DNA of 48,331 bases from Polyangiaceae bacterium (lineage in GTDB: Bacteria; Myxococcota_A; Polyangia; Polyangiales; Polyangiaceae), in assembly GCA_025453595.1 (NCBI GenBank), contig JALOQB010000003.1:1-48331 (forward strand), given 5' to 3'. The first letter of the stretch is position 1, and each line of letters starts with the position of its first letter. Of the stretch, positions 8,874-17,353 are shown one piece after another. The notes below the pieces were generated by a model. That model did not search any database, had not been told where the DNA came from, and was given only the letters and a program-made list of their open reading frames with translations. A program made the translations under genes and the position numbers.

Positions 8874-9870
8874 GCGACTCGCACGCCCCCTCGGGGTTGT
8901 CCTCCTCGCAGCCTTCCTCTCCCCTACCCTCGCTTTTGCACAGGGGGTTCAGGCCACCGAAGAGGCCAAGGCAACCGCCCGCCAGCTCATGGACGACGGC
9001 CGTACAGCTCGCGATGAGAAGAATTTCAAGGCGGCGCTCGAGGCGTTTCGCAAGGCTCACTCGATCATGAAGGTGCCCTCCACAGGGATCGAAGTGGCGC
9101 GCACCCTCGATGCCATGGGCCTCTTCGTGGAGGCCGCCGAGGCTGCCCAGGAGGTCATCGATATCCCGCCCATCATCGCCCCGCCCAAGAAGAAGGAAGT
9201 GGATGCCTTCATCCGGGCCCGCAGCGACGCGCAGACCTTGCTCGACGAGGCAAAGAAGAAGATCGGGTTCATCAAGATCACCATCAAGGGGGCCAAACCC
9301 GAGGCGGTCGAGGTCTCCGTCAACGATCTCGCGGTCGCTCCGGCGATGCTCAAGGAGCCCATCAAGCAGAACCCCGGCAAGCACACCGTGGTGGCCAAGG
9401 GCCCGAAGACCGCCACCGCCGAGGTCGAGGTGTCCTCGGGTCAGACCCAGGAGATCACCCTCGACGTCACCAAGGCCGAAAAACCCAAGGTCGAGGCGCC
9501 TCCTCCCGAGGCCCCTCCGCCGCCCCCCCCGCCCAAGTCAGCCTTCCTACGGCCGATGCCCCTCATCGGCTTCGGCATCGCCGGCGCGGGCCTCATCGCG
9601 GGCTCCGTCACCGGGGCGCTCACCATGTCACGCGCGTCCTCGATCAAGGAATCCTGCGAAGGGAACCGTTGCCCCAGCTCCAAGCAGGGCGACATCGACA
9701 GTGCCAAGACCCTGGGCCTGATCTCCACCATCTCCTTCGGTGTTGCCGGCGTCGGCGCCGCCATCGGCGTCATCGGTCTGCTCCGCAAGCCCAAGACAGA
9801 AGAGACGGGCAAGGTGCAGGTTTCCCCCTGGATCGGCCTCAACAGCGCCGGCGTCGTCGGCCAGTTCTGA
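8857..9870 (+). CDS. Exported TPR/PEGA-like protein
   Basis: The 337-residue protein has three candidate ATGs in a row (8857, 8860, 8863), so the exact start is uncertain. A signal peptide ends near AFAQ (about residue 29). Residues about 35-115 are helical and TPR-like. Residues about 135-210 form a beta-rich PEGA-like domain (FIKITIKG ... GKHTVVAKGP). A Pro-rich linker follows, then two hydrophobic helices (about 230-255 and 285-310). It overlaps the kinase gene by 17 bp and is surely cotranscribed. Kinases with exported TPR/PEGA partners are recurrent in myxobacteria. A role as sensor or partner of the kinase is inferred. The stop is only 4 bp from the convergent regulator gene. Confidence 0.83.
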   Translation: MMMVSERLARPLGVVLLAAFLSPTLAFAQGVQATEEAKATARQLMDDGRTARDEKNFKAALEAFRKAHSIMKVPSTGIEVARTLDAMGLFVEAAEAAQEVIDIPPIIAPPKKKEVDAFIRARSDAQTLLDEAKKKIGFIKITIKGAKPEAVEVSVNDLAVAPAMLKEPIKQNPGKHTVVAKGPKTATAEVEVSSGQTQEITLDVTKAEKPKVEAPPPEAPPPPPPPKSAFLRPMPLIGFGIAGAGLIAGSVTGALTMSRASSIKESCEGNRCPSSKQGDIDSAKTLGLISTISFGVAGVGAAIGVIGLLRKPKTEETGKVQVSPWIGLNSAGVVGQF

Positions 9871-9874
9871 GGTT

Positions 9875-10963
9875 CTAACGAGAGTTGCGCGGGCGCGGTG
9901 GCCCATCGGGGGAGGAAGGGCGCGGCGGGGGCTTGGACGGGGTGGCCGCCTTCGAGGCGGGCGCCTTGGGAGGGGTCGCCTTGGGAGGGGTCGCCTTGGG
10001 AGGCGGACGCACCGAGGTGGCCTTGGGGGGCGGGACCGAGGCGCGGCGCGGCGCGACCCGCGAGGGCGGTCGGACCGAAGCCGGGGGGACGCTGAGCCGC
10101 GGCGTGGGGAGCGGCTCGAGCATATCGGCCTCAAGGAAGAGCTCTTCGTCCGTGGATTCGGGGGGCAAGAACGAGTCACCACGCCGGGAGGCAGGGCTCT
10201 CGTCGTCCAGGCGAGCCGCCTCGATCAGGAGCGCACCGATGCTGTGCTGCTGGGGCGGCACCGAGGCGGGGTTGGGGTCTTCCGGTGCGAACTCGAATTT
10301 ACCGGTTTTCCAGCGGAGCATGCGGCGCAGTACGGCGATGATGGAGGCCGGGGAGCCGGCGAGGGTGGCCCGGGCGGCGGACCCCTCCCTCATGATCAGG
10401 GTGGCGACCTGCTTGGCGCCGTGCACCGTCATGATCCCCGAGCGACGCTCCAGTTCGAGGAGGCTGAGGACCGTCGCGAGGGACACCACGGCGAGATCCC
10501 CGGAGAGCGCGGCCACAGGCCCGGAGGGGGCAGGAGCGCGGAAGGTCACCGCCCGCGGGAGGATGGCCCCGGTCGTCGCCGCACGCACGCGCCCGGACAT
10601 CGCCAGGATCGCCAGCACCTGGAGGCACAGCTCATCGGCGCGGAAGGGTTTGGTCAGGCAGACATCGGCCCCGGCACGCAGGGCCTCCATGCGGGAGAAG
10701 GAGTCGTCGGCATGAGCCAGGAGCAGGAACGGGAGGGTCGCCGAAGAACCGGTGGACTGACGGAGCTGGGTCACCAGGGCGGTGGCGTCGTCCGGCAGCG
10801 CGGCGTCCGCGAGCACCACGTCTGCGCGAGTCTGGAGCAACCGCAGCGCCTCCTCGCCGGAGGCAGCCAGGTCCACGGACATGTCTGCTTCTCGCAGCAC
10901 GGCGCCCACCAGGTTGGCGATCCATTCATCGCCGGTCGCAAGCACCACGCGGCTCTTGCTCAT
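9875..10963 (-). CDS. Response regulator: receiver plus DUF4388 (PATAN-like) domain
   Basis: The 362-residue protein starts at the ATG at 10963; an ATG 18 bp upstream is also in frame. The receiver domain (about 1-120) has acidic D12/E13, phosphoacceptor D53 (VVLADAALP) and K105 (LTKPF). Residues about 145-260 match the DUF4388/PATAN style (LSGDLAVVSLATVLSLLELERRSG ... GKFEFAP). The last ~100 residues are Ser/Pro/Arg/Lys-rich and probably disordered. There is no DNA-binding domain, so output is likely through protein contacts. No histidine kinase is adjacent. The sigma-factor gene starts 92 bp away on the other strand, so the two share an upstream region. Confidence 0.87.
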   Translation of the reverse strand: MSKSRVVLATGDEWIANLVGAVLREADMSVDLAASGEEALRLLQTRADVVLADAALPDDATALVTQLRQSTGSSATLPFLLLAHADDSFSRMEALRAGADVCLTKPFRADELCLQVLAILAMSGRVRAATTGAILPRAVTFRAPAPSGPVAALSGDLAVVSLATVLSLLELERRSGIMTVHGAKQVATLIMREGSAARATLAGSPASIIAVLRRMLRWKTGKFEFAPEDPNPASVPPQQHSIGALLIEAARLDDESPASRRGDSFLPPESTDEELFLEADMLEPLPTPRLSVPPASVRPPSRVAPRRASVPPPKATSVRPPPKATPPKATPPKAPASKAATPSKPPPRPSSPDGPPRPRNSR

Positions 10964-11055
10964 CGACCCGCACTCTACCATGGAGGCCCTGAAAGGACAG
11001 GATTCCCGGAGAGCCTGCTTGACGCCACCCCCTGGTCACGGCGAATCATGCAAGG

Positions 11056-11739
11056 GTGCAGCGAGACGAGCGAGAGACGATCCAGAAGCTGATCGAGGCC
11101 AACGTCGATCTGGCCCCCATCGTCGCGCGCCAGCTCCTCCGCGAGCTGGGGTTGCCCCGTCATCGCCTCGAAGACCTGGAAGGCGCAGGGCAGGAGGGCC
11201 TGATGTCAGCGGCGCAGCGCTTTGATCCCTCGCGGGGGGTCCCTTTCCGGCGCTTCGCCAACCACCGGGTCCGGGGCGCGATGATCGACGCCCTGCGCCG
11301 CGAGTCCAGCCTGCCTCGGCGGGCGCGCGAGCGCATCCAGCACCTCGAGTCTGCCCTCGACCTCAACGAGGGTCTCGAGGCCACCCCCGCCGGTACCCCT
11401 GCGGCCGCAGACCAGCGGCTCGCCGAGCACCTCGCTCGCCTCGCCACGGCCCTCGCGGTGGGCCTCGTCAACCAGACCGCTCACGAGGATGGCGAGCCCA
11501 TCGCCGTCGACCACCAGAGCCCGGAAGAAGACCTGGCCCGGGAGCAAGCGCGGCAGCTGGTTCGCTCCGCCGTCGAACAGCTCCCGGAGCAGGAGCGGCG
11601 CCTGGTCCTGGGTCACTACTACGAGGGGCGTCGCTTCGACGAGATCTCCGCCGAGCTGGGCCTCTCCAAGTCCTGGGGCTCCCGGCTCCACACCCGCGCC
11701 ATCGCGCGCCTGACCGACCAGCTCCGCGCCCTGCGCTGA
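11056..11739 (+). CDS. Sigma-70 family RNA polymerase sigma factor (FliA/WhiG-like)
   Basis: The 227-residue protein starts at a GTG. Region 2 is clear (EDLEGAGQEGLMSAAQRFDPSRGVPF then FANHRVRGAMIDALRR), region 3 is short, and region 4 (QLPEQERRLVLGHYYEGRRFDEISAELGLS) ends in a helix-turn-helix. The RGAMIDALR sequence is characteristic of FliA/WhiG/SigB-type alternative sigma factors. No flagellar genes are seen, so a stress or developmental regulon is more likely, by inference. No anti-sigma gene is adjacent. The stop lies 5 bp from that of the convergent BMP-type gene. Confidence 0.9.
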   Translation: MQRDERETIQKLIEANVDLAPIVARQLLRELGLPRHRLEDLEGAGQEGLMSAAQRFDPSRGVPFRRFANHRVRGAMIDALRRESSLPRRARERIQHLESALDLNEGLEATPAGTPAAADQRLAEHLARLATALAVGLVNQTAHEDGEPIAVDHQSPEEDLAREQARQLVRSAVEQLPEQERRLVLGHYYEGRRFDEISAELGLSKSWGSRLHTRAIARLTDQLRALR

Positions 11740-11744
11740 GGCCC

Positions 11745-12761
11745 TCAGGGGCGCGAGGGGACCCGCAGCTCGCCCGACGCCACACGCCCTCGCAGCACCT
11801 CCACCGCGGCCACCGTCGAGGGCTGGAGCCCCGCCGCGTGAGGCCCCTCGTGCACCCAGTCCACCCCCCCCTCGCGCACTCCGAAACTCCTCACACCGGG
11901 TCGAAATTGACCCTTGCTGGTCTCGACGATAATCTCGCGCACCACGGTGTCGACGCGCTTGACCATGCTGGTGAGCACGACGCCGGGGGCCTCGTCGAAC
12001 TGGTCCCGATCGACGCCGATGGCGCGGGTGCTGGTGGCCCTGGCGGCCTCGAAGACGCCGCTGCCGGTGAGCCCGGAGGCGTGAAACAGCACGTCGGCGC
12101 CGCTGGCGATCTGGCTGGCGGCGATGGCCTTGCCCCGGAGCGGATCGCGGAACGCCTCGGGCGTGGTGCCGGCGTAGGCCGCGTGGATGGTGCAGGTGGG
12201 GCAGACCTCCCGCACGCCGGCCCGGAAGCCGGCCTCGAAGCGCTGGATCAGCTCGATGTTCATGCCGCCGACGAAGCCGACATGCCTGGTGCGGCTCTCG
12301 GAGGCCGCGGCAGCCCCCACGAGGAAGGCCCCTTCTTCTTCGCGGAAGCGTAGCCCCACGAGGTTCGGGGGGGTCGCCGGGTCGCCGGCGAAGTCGACGC
12401 AGGCGAAGCGCGAGCGAGGGAAGGCCCGGGCGACCTCGACGATGTCGCGGCTGAAGATGTAGCCGATACCGAGGATCAGATCGAAGCCCCTGGAACCGAA
12501 CAGACGCATGGCGCCCTCCCGGTCCTCGGCGCCGGTGGGTTCGGCCAGCTCGAAGGCGATGCCCTCGCTCCGGGCCGCCTCGACGAGCCCCGCGTAGGCG
12601 GCGTCGTTGAAGCTCTTGTCGCCGCGCCCGCCGACGTCGAACACGAGGCCGACTCGCACCCGGGAGCGCACCGGCGGGGCCTCGCGGCGCGCGGGCGCCA
12701 GCAGGGTCAGCAGCAGCGCCGCGACCAGCGCCAGCAACGGGGCGACCGGGCGCAGGTTCAA
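11745..12761 (-). CDS. BMP-family (Med-like) ABC substrate-binding protein
   Basis: The 338-residue protein begins with a strongly hydrophobic segment (residues about 8-22) and then VGLVFDVGGRGDKSFNDAAY, the hallmark of basic membrane protein/Med binding proteins, which in studied cases bind nucleosides. Family features such as GYIFSRDIVEVARAFP, FRAGV and GADVLFHASGLTG continue to the end. The usual lipobox Cys is absent (LLAPARREAPP), so it is either a cleaved periplasmic protein or an N-terminally anchored one. No permease or ATPase gene is adjacent. It overlaps the upstream gene by 4 bp, the last gene of a three-gene minus-strand operon. Confidence 0.88.
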   Translation of the reverse strand: MNLRPVAPLLALVAALLLTLLAPARREAPPVRSRVRVGLVFDVGGRGDKSFNDAAYAGLVEAARSEGIAFELAEPTGAEDREGAMRLFGSRGFDLILGIGYIFSRDIVEVARAFPRSRFACVDFAGDPATPPNLVGLRFREEEGAFLVGAAAASESRTRHVGFVGGMNIELIQRFEAGFRAGVREVCPTCTIHAAYAGTTPEAFRDPLRGKAIAASQIASGADVLFHASGLTGSGVFEAARATSTRAIGVDRDQFDEAPGVVLTSMVKRVDTVVREIIVETSKGQFRPGVRSFGVREGGVDWVHEGPHAAGLQPSTVAAVEVLRGRVASGELRVPSRP

Positions 12762-13495
12762 CGGATACGCCTCAGGCGCACCCGGGAGCGCGAGGACTGG
12801 AGGAAGGCGCTGAGCGCGGCGGAGAGCCGCTGGTTGAGCACCCAGCGCCGGAGCTCGCAGCGGACCTTGTCGAACTCCTTGCCGCGGAAGGGGTTGCCCG
12901 CGGCGCGGAGCAGCTCCCGGAGCTCGGAGTCGGAGGGCTCGAGCATCGGGGCCACCATCATGTCGAGGTACCTGGCGGCGAGGGCTTCACGCCGCAGGAT
13001 GCGGCGGAATTCGACGTCATTGAGGCCCTCGGCGTCGACGGCGCCGCGGAGGCTGTTGTCCCGGTTGTTGGGGCCCCGGATCCGCAGCGTCAGGACGGCC
13101 CGGGCGAGCTGCATGCGGTTCTCGAGGTCGTCGCCATCCTGGGCCCGGAAGGGGGCCTCGCAGGGGTGCACGGGCAGCTTCTTGTCGCCCCGGCCAGCGG
13201 TGTCCACGGGGAGGTGCGCGAGGAGGTCGGTGGCGATGTGGCGATCCAGCGCGGCGCGGATGTGGCGGGCGGCGTATTGCCCCCGGGCATCGAGGAGAGG
13301 CTCGCCGGCGGCGAGGGCTTCGAGGCGAGCTTCGAGGGCCAGCTCACGCTCGAAGATCTGACGAGGCGTGGAGGCGCCGCCGGTCTCGGGTGCCTCGAAG
13401 AGGTAGATCACGCGATCGACGGTCTCGGCCCCCCGGGCGTGGGCGGGGGCCAGGGAGGCCACCAGCAACAGCGAGAGGAGAAGGCCGAGGCGCAT
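12758..13495 (-). CDS. Exported protein of unknown function
   Basis: The 245-residue protein has a clear signal peptide (hydrophobic core residues 4-17, cleavage near AHARGAE). The mature part is helical and charged. Its C-terminal half (ILRREALAARYLD ... SELRELLRAAGNPFRGKEFDKVRCELRRWVLNQRL) vaguely recalls the helical N-domain of SurA-like periplasmic chaperones. No rotamase domain follows, so this is only a hint. It lies between a UPF0158 gene (3-bp gap) and the BMP-type gene (4-bp overlap) and is certainly cotranscribed with them. Confidence 0.78.
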   Translation of the reverse strand: MRLGLLLSLLLVASLAPAHARGAETVDRVIYLFEAPETGGASTPRQIFERELALEARLEALAAGEPLLDARGQYAARHIRAALDRHIATDLLAHLPVDTAGRGDKKLPVHPCEAPFRAQDGDDLENRMQLARAVLTLRIRGPNNRDNSLRGAVDAEGLNDVEFRRILRREALAARYLDMMVAPMLEPSDSELRELLRAAGNPFRGKEFDKVRCELRRWVLNQRLSAALSAFLQSSRSRVRLRRIR

Positions 13496-13498
13496 CGC

Positions 13499-14290
13499 TC
13501 AGGAAGAGGCGCCCCCGGCGGGCTTGGCGCTGCTCTCGGAGCCAAGCTCGGACGAGATCGGCGGGCTCTCTTCGGAGGAGCCCTCGCCCAGGGGGCCATC
13601 CTGGTGATGCATGTACGAGCGCGCGATGCGGCGCGCCTTGAGGAACTCACCGAAGGCCACGAGGGTCTCGAGGTCGCGAGGGCCCAGGGCCTCGGCGAGC
13701 TCGCGCAGGTGCTTGCGCAGGCCATCGAGGTTGCGCACCCGGCGGATCTCCCGGGGCTCCGGCGGAGCGGCGACCTCTTCGGTCACGGAGGGGACCTCGG
13801 CCTCGTCCCCGTTGGTCGCCCAGGTCGGGCGCGGCACCGGCTGGAGCGCGTGGGCCACCAGCCAGGCTTCCATGAACGTGCGCAGCCGCTCGCTCCGGAA
13901 GGTGAACCAGCGCTCTCGCTCCGAGCCGTGGCTCATCAGCACGTTCTTGAAGCGCCGGAACGCCCCCTTGCCGTCGATGCTCGCCGCCAGCTTCGCTCGC
14001 AGCTCGGGCTCCTCTACCATCGGGATGTAACGCTCCATCCAGCGGTACTGCTCCCGGCTGCTCACCGGCGCGATCCGGAGGTAGTTGTTATCTCCGTTGA
14101 TGCGCGCATGCATCTGCGGATCGGCCACGCCATCGACGACGCGAAGCACATCTCCGGTCTGCAAATGGAGATAGCTGTGCACCTCGGGGGCGTTGTTCTC
14201 GAAGGCGTCCTCGAGGGCTTCCCAGTCGACCGGGACATCGCGGAGAGGTTGATTGGGAAGAGTTTTCGGGGGGGGATCTTGGTTCGACAT
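13499..14290 (-). CDS. UPF0158-family protein
   Basis: The 263-residue cytoplasmic protein starts at the ATG at 14290; an in-frame ATG at 14335 would add 15 residues unlike the family. Residues about 13-150 match UPF0158 in pattern: DWEALEDAFENNAPEVHSYL, a Gly-Asp turn, then YIPMVEEPELRAKLAASIDGKGAFRRFKNVL and RWFTFRSERLR. The function of the family is unknown. The C-terminal ~60 residues are Ser/Pro/Glu-rich. It is first of the three-gene minus-strand operon ending with the BMP-type protein. A TACAATGTGG sequence 40 bp upstream recurs near the kinase start at 34629. Confidence 0.83.
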   Translation of the reverse strand: MSNQDPPPKTLPNQPLRDVPVDWEALEDAFENNAPEVHSYLHLQTGDVLRVVDGVADPQMHARINGDNNYLRIAPVSSREQYRWMERYIPMVEEPELRAKLAASIDGKGAFRRFKNVLMSHGSERERWFTFRSERLRTFMEAWLVAHALQPVPRPTWATNGDEAEVPSVTEEVAAPPEPREIRRVRNLDGLRKHLRELAEALGPRDLETLVAFGEFLKARRIARSYMHHQDGPLGEGSSEESPPISSELGSESSAKPAGGASS

Positions 14291-14370
14291 GAGCCATACA
14301 CAGACGCGGCGAGAAACGGTCGCGCCCTGATACAATGTGGTTCTACCCTAGCGCGGGGGGCGACAAAAAC

Positions 14371-15861
14371 CTATACCAACCCTCCGCCTTTGACGCGCCC
14401 CAGCGCATCCTGCCACGACCGCCGCCGCCCGGCGCGCTCCTCGGCAGGCATGCGAGGCTCGAAGGTGCGGTCCAGCCGCGCCATCCGGGCCGCCTCCGCG
14501 GGGCTGCGGAACAGCCCGGCGCCGACCCCGGCCAGCATCGCCGCCCCTCGCGCGGTCGACTCGAGCTCCGTGGGGCGCTCGACCGTCATGTGGGAGATGT
14601 CGGACTGAAACTGCATCAGAAGGTCATTGGCGGCGGCCCCACCGTCGACCCGCATGCGGGCCAGGGGGCGCCCCAGGTCATCCGCCATGGCCTGCACCAG
14701 GTCCCCGACGCTGAAGGCGATGCCTTCGAGGGTGGCGCGGGCGAGGTGCGCCGCGGTGGTGCCGCGGGTGAGGCCGCAGATCAGGCCGCGCGCGTGAGGG
14801 TCCCAGTGGGGCGCCCCCAGGCCGGCGAGCGCGGGGACAAACACCACGCCGTCGCTCGACTCGACGGAGCGCGCCAGCGCCTCGATCTCGGAGGCAGACC
14901 GGATGAGGCCCAGGCCATCCCGCAGCCATTGCACCGCCGCGCCTGCGATGAAGGAGGCCCCTTCCAGGGCGTAGGTCACCTCGTCTCCGAGCTGCCAGGC
15001 CACCGTGCTGAGCAGGCCGAAGCGGCTCGCCAGGGCCCGCCCCCCGGTGTTGACCAGCAGGAAGGCGCCGGTGCCGTAGGTGCACTTCACGTCGCCCTCG
15101 GCGAAGCAGGCCTGGCCGAAGAGGGCGGCCTGCTGATCGCCGGCGATGCCGCAGATCGGGATCCCATCGGGGAGCGGCGAGAAGCCCCGCGTCTCCGCCA
15201 CCCTCGCGGCCGACGGGACGATCCGCGGCAGCACCGACGGCGGCACGTTCAGCAGGGCCAGCAGCCCCTCGTCCCAGGAGCGGGTGCGCAGATCCATCAG
15301 CAGCGTCCGCGACGCGTTGGTCACGTCGGTCACGTGGGCTGCGCCCCCGCTCAGCCGCCACACCAGGTAGCTGTCGATGGTGCCAAAGCAGAGGGCACCG
15401 CGCTCCGCCTGGGCCCTCGCCTCCGGCACCTCGTCGAGCAGCCAGGCCAGCTTGGTCCCGGAGAAATAAGGGTCCAGCACGAGCCCCGTGGTCTCCTTGA
15501 ACCGCGGCTCGTGCCCTGCCTCACGGAGCGCCGCGCAGCGCTCCGCGGTCCGCCGATCTTGCCAGACGATCGCCCGGTGCACGGGCCTCCCGCTCCCTCG
15601 CTCCCAGAGCAGCGTGGTCTCTCGCTGGTTGGTGATCCCCACCGCCTCCACGTCGCTGCCCTTGAGCCCGGCCGCCTCCAGCGCCGCCTCCGTCGCGGAC
15701 ACCACCGAGGCCCAGATCGCCTCGGGCTCGTGCTCCACCCAGCCCGGCCTCGGGAAGTGTTGCGCGAAGTCCCTCGTGGCTCTCCCCAGGGTCTTCCCTT
15801 CGGTGTCCAGCAGCAGGACGGTGGTGCCGGTGGTCCCTTGATCGATCGCGAGCAGTGGCAT
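14371..15861 (-). CDS. glpK: Glycerol kinase
   Basis: This 496-residue FGGY-family kinase phosphorylates glycerol to glycerol 3-phosphate. The N-terminus has the phosphate loop DQGTTGTT. Family motifs continue with ITNQRETTLLWERGSGRP, IVWQDRR (glycerol-binding region), GTIDSYLVWRLSGG, ITNASRTLL-like VTNASRTLLMDLRT, GIAGDQQAALFGQ, KCTYGTGAFLL and GAPHWDPHARG. Length is normal. No facilitator (glpF), dehydrogenase (glpD) or regulator is adjacent, so the gene stands alone on the minus strand. A possible 6-bp-stem hairpin lies upstream at 15906-15931. Confidence 0.96.
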   Translation of the reverse strand: MPLLAIDQGTTGTTVLLLDTEGKTLGRATRDFAQHFPRPGWVEHEPEAIWASVVSATEAALEAAGLKGSDVEAVGITNQRETTLLWERGSGRPVHRAIVWQDRRTAERCAALREAGHEPRFKETTGLVLDPYFSGTKLAWLLDEVPEARAQAERGALCFGTIDSYLVWRLSGGAAHVTDVTNASRTLLMDLRTRSWDEGLLALLNVPPSVLPRIVPSAARVAETRGFSPLPDGIPICGIAGDQQAALFGQACFAEGDVKCTYGTGAFLLVNTGGRALASRFGLLSTVAWQLGDEVTYALEGASFIAGAAVQWLRDGLGLIRSASEIEALARSVESSDGVVFVPALAGLGAPHWDPHARGLICGLTRGTTAAHLARATLEGIAFSVGDLVQAMADDLGRPLARMRVDGGAAANDLLMQFQSDISHMTVERPTELESTARGAAMLAGVGAGLFRSPAEAARMARLDRTFEPRMPAEERAGRRRSWQDALGRVKGGGLV

Positions 15862-15941
15862 GCAGAGATACCCCTTACGTTGGCCCCCGCATCCTGCCCG
15901 ACAACCGCCTCAAACCCCAGAAAAAGAGGCGATCCCCCCGT

Positions 15942-16472
15942 TCACCGGGGGCGCAACCGCTCGCCCAGCCGCCCCCCGGCGAACGCGAACCCGACCGCCA
16001 GCAGCGCCACCGGAGGCCACAGCACCCACGAGGCCCCGAACCCCACCGCCGCCGCCGTCAGCGCCCAGGCGGTGGACGCCGCCACCAGCCCGCCGACCGC
16101 CGCCTCCTTCGTGCCAGCCTTGCCCCCGAAGCGCCCCACCATCGCCCCACCGGCCAGGCATGCGGCCGCGAAGCACAGCAGCGGAGGGCCCGCCGTCGCC
16201 GCCTTCACCCCCAGCCGCGCCGACGCCGTCGCCCCCGCCAGGTACCCCTCGATCTGCTGCGCGGACCCCCCTGGCACCAGCGCCAGCAGCAGCCGGCTCG
16301 ACAGCCACTGGCCCACCATCGCCAGCGGCAACCACAGGGCAAACACCAGCACGGCGCCGATCGCGGACCAGTGCCAGGGCGGTCGCTCTTCTTCGCCGTC
16401 CACCCCGGGGATCGACCCCGCCGGTGGGGCGAGCTTCTGGTTCAGGATCGGCAGCTGTCGTCGCTCGGCCAT
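15942..16472 (-). CDS. Membrane protein of unknown function
   Basis: The start is the ATG at 16472, giving 176 residues; the longer open frame upstream is only antisense to the next gene. After a short polar N-terminus there are four or five hydrophobic segments (about residues 30-58, 78-100, 105-130, 133-150 and 150-168) rich in Ala and Gly, ending in an Arg-rich tail. It resembles small polytopic proteins with no assigned function. It is transcribed divergently from the gene at 16572, with 99 bp between starts. Confidence 0.7.
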   Translation of the reverse strand: MAERRQLPILNQKLAPPAGSIPGVDGEEERPPWHWSAIGAVLVFALWLPLAMVGQWLSSRLLLALVPGGSAQQIEGYLAGATASARLGVKAATAGPPLLCFAAACLAGGAMVGRFGGKAGTKEAAVGGLVAASTAWALTAAAVGFGASWVLWPPVALLAVGFAFAGGRLGERLRPR

Positions 16473-16571
16473 CGTCAGGGGCACGGTACCAGCCTTGATC
16501 CTCGCTGCAACGTGGCGACCTTGCCCCACCTCACGCAACCGGCCCGCGCCCGGCGCGAGGAGAGGGGCCAC

Positions 16572-17231
16572 ATGTGGCCGCTCCCCCCTGCCCTGCCCCC
16601 GCCGCTCCCCACCGCCACGGAGCAGGCCCCCGCGCCGCCAGAAGAATTCATCCGCCGCGACCTCGAGCTTCACCTCTCCGGTGGCCTCTCCACCCTGCGC
16701 TGCGACGCCTCGGCCCCCACCTCGATCGAGCAGCGAGACCCTTGCGCCGCGCTCCAGGCCCCTCATCAGGGGGCCCTGGGCCTCTTCTGGCGTCCCTGGT
16801 CCCGCTGGGCGCTCGGCGCGGTCCTCAACGGCGCGCGCTTCTCGTGGCAGCCCTCGCCCGCGACCGGCGAGCACCGCGGCTCCGCGCGCTGGACCGGCGT
16901 CGCCCTCGCGGCCCGCTGGTTCCCCTGGAACGAGGGCCCCTGGGAGCCATCCATCGGGTACCAGACCGGCCTCGGCTGGCTCACCATGGAAGACCCCGGA
17001 TCCGCCACCACCTTCCGCCGCGAGGGCCTCGTCCTCGCCGCCCAGCTCGGCCTCGCCCGCTGGCTCTCGAGCCGCACCAGGCTGGGCGTCGAGGCCGAGG
17101 TCCGATGGCAGGCCACCGGCGCCGTCGAGACCTGCAAGGGCTCCTGCCTCTCCGTTCCCCTCGCCCGGTTCCCCGATCGCTCCCTCGGGCTCCTCGCCTC
17201 CATCTCCTTTGCCTTCGGGGACGAGCTCTGA
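16572..17231 (+). CDS. Probable outer-membrane beta-barrel-like protein
   Basis: The 219-residue protein starts at an ATG preceded by GGAGAGG. From about residue 30 the sequence alternates hydrophobic and polar residues in short strands (LELHLSGGLSTL, GALGLFWRPWSRWALGAVLNG, WTGVALAARWFPW, GLGWLTMED, LVLAAQLGLARWL, LGVEAEVRW). It ends LLASISFAFGDEL, a hydrophobic-strand C-terminus like that of small barrel proteins. No convincing signal peptide is present; the first 25 residues are Pro-rich. The localisation is therefore uncertain and the true start may lie elsewhere. Confidence 0.6.
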   Translation: MWPLPPALPPPLPTATEQAPAPPEEFIRRDLELHLSGGLSTLRCDASAPTSIEQRDPCAALQAPHQGALGLFWRPWSRWALGAVLNGARFSWQPSPATGEHRGSARWTGVALAARWFPWNEGPWEPSIGYQTGLGWLTMEDPGSATTFRREGLVLAAQLGLARWLSSRTRLGVEAEVRWQATGAVETCKGSCLSVPLARFPDRSLGLLASISFAFGDEL

Positions 17232-17292
17232 AGACCATACCGCCACCCCGCCGTGCCCTGTGCTCCCTCGATTGAACCGTTCATTACCCCTG

Positions 17293-17329
17293 AAAACTGG
17301 ACAGATTACCTGGATAAAACTGGACAGAT
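17293..17329. repeat. Two direct copies of AAAACTGGACAGAT, 23 bp apart
   Basis: AAAACTGGACAGAT occurs at 17293-17306 and again at 17316-17329. The sequence is AT-richer than its surroundings and sits 25-60 bp before the lipoprotein start at 17354. It could be a pair of operator sites for that gene or the remnant of a mobile-element end. Neither can be decided from sequence alone. Confidence 0.6.
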
Positions 17330-17353
17330 GGCGCGGGGCTCGGGCGTGCTACG

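Noticed and set aside
2258-10963. GAF histidine kinase and receiver/DUF4388 regulator as a cognate pair
   Set aside because: They lie 6.4 kb apart on opposite strands with an unrelated operon between; orphan two-component genes are common in myxobacteria.
14330-14341. TACAATGTGG shared with 34640-34649 as a promoter motif
   Set aside because: It lies at different distances from the two minus-strand starts (about 40 and 10 bp) and has no matching -35 element; chance cannot be excluded.
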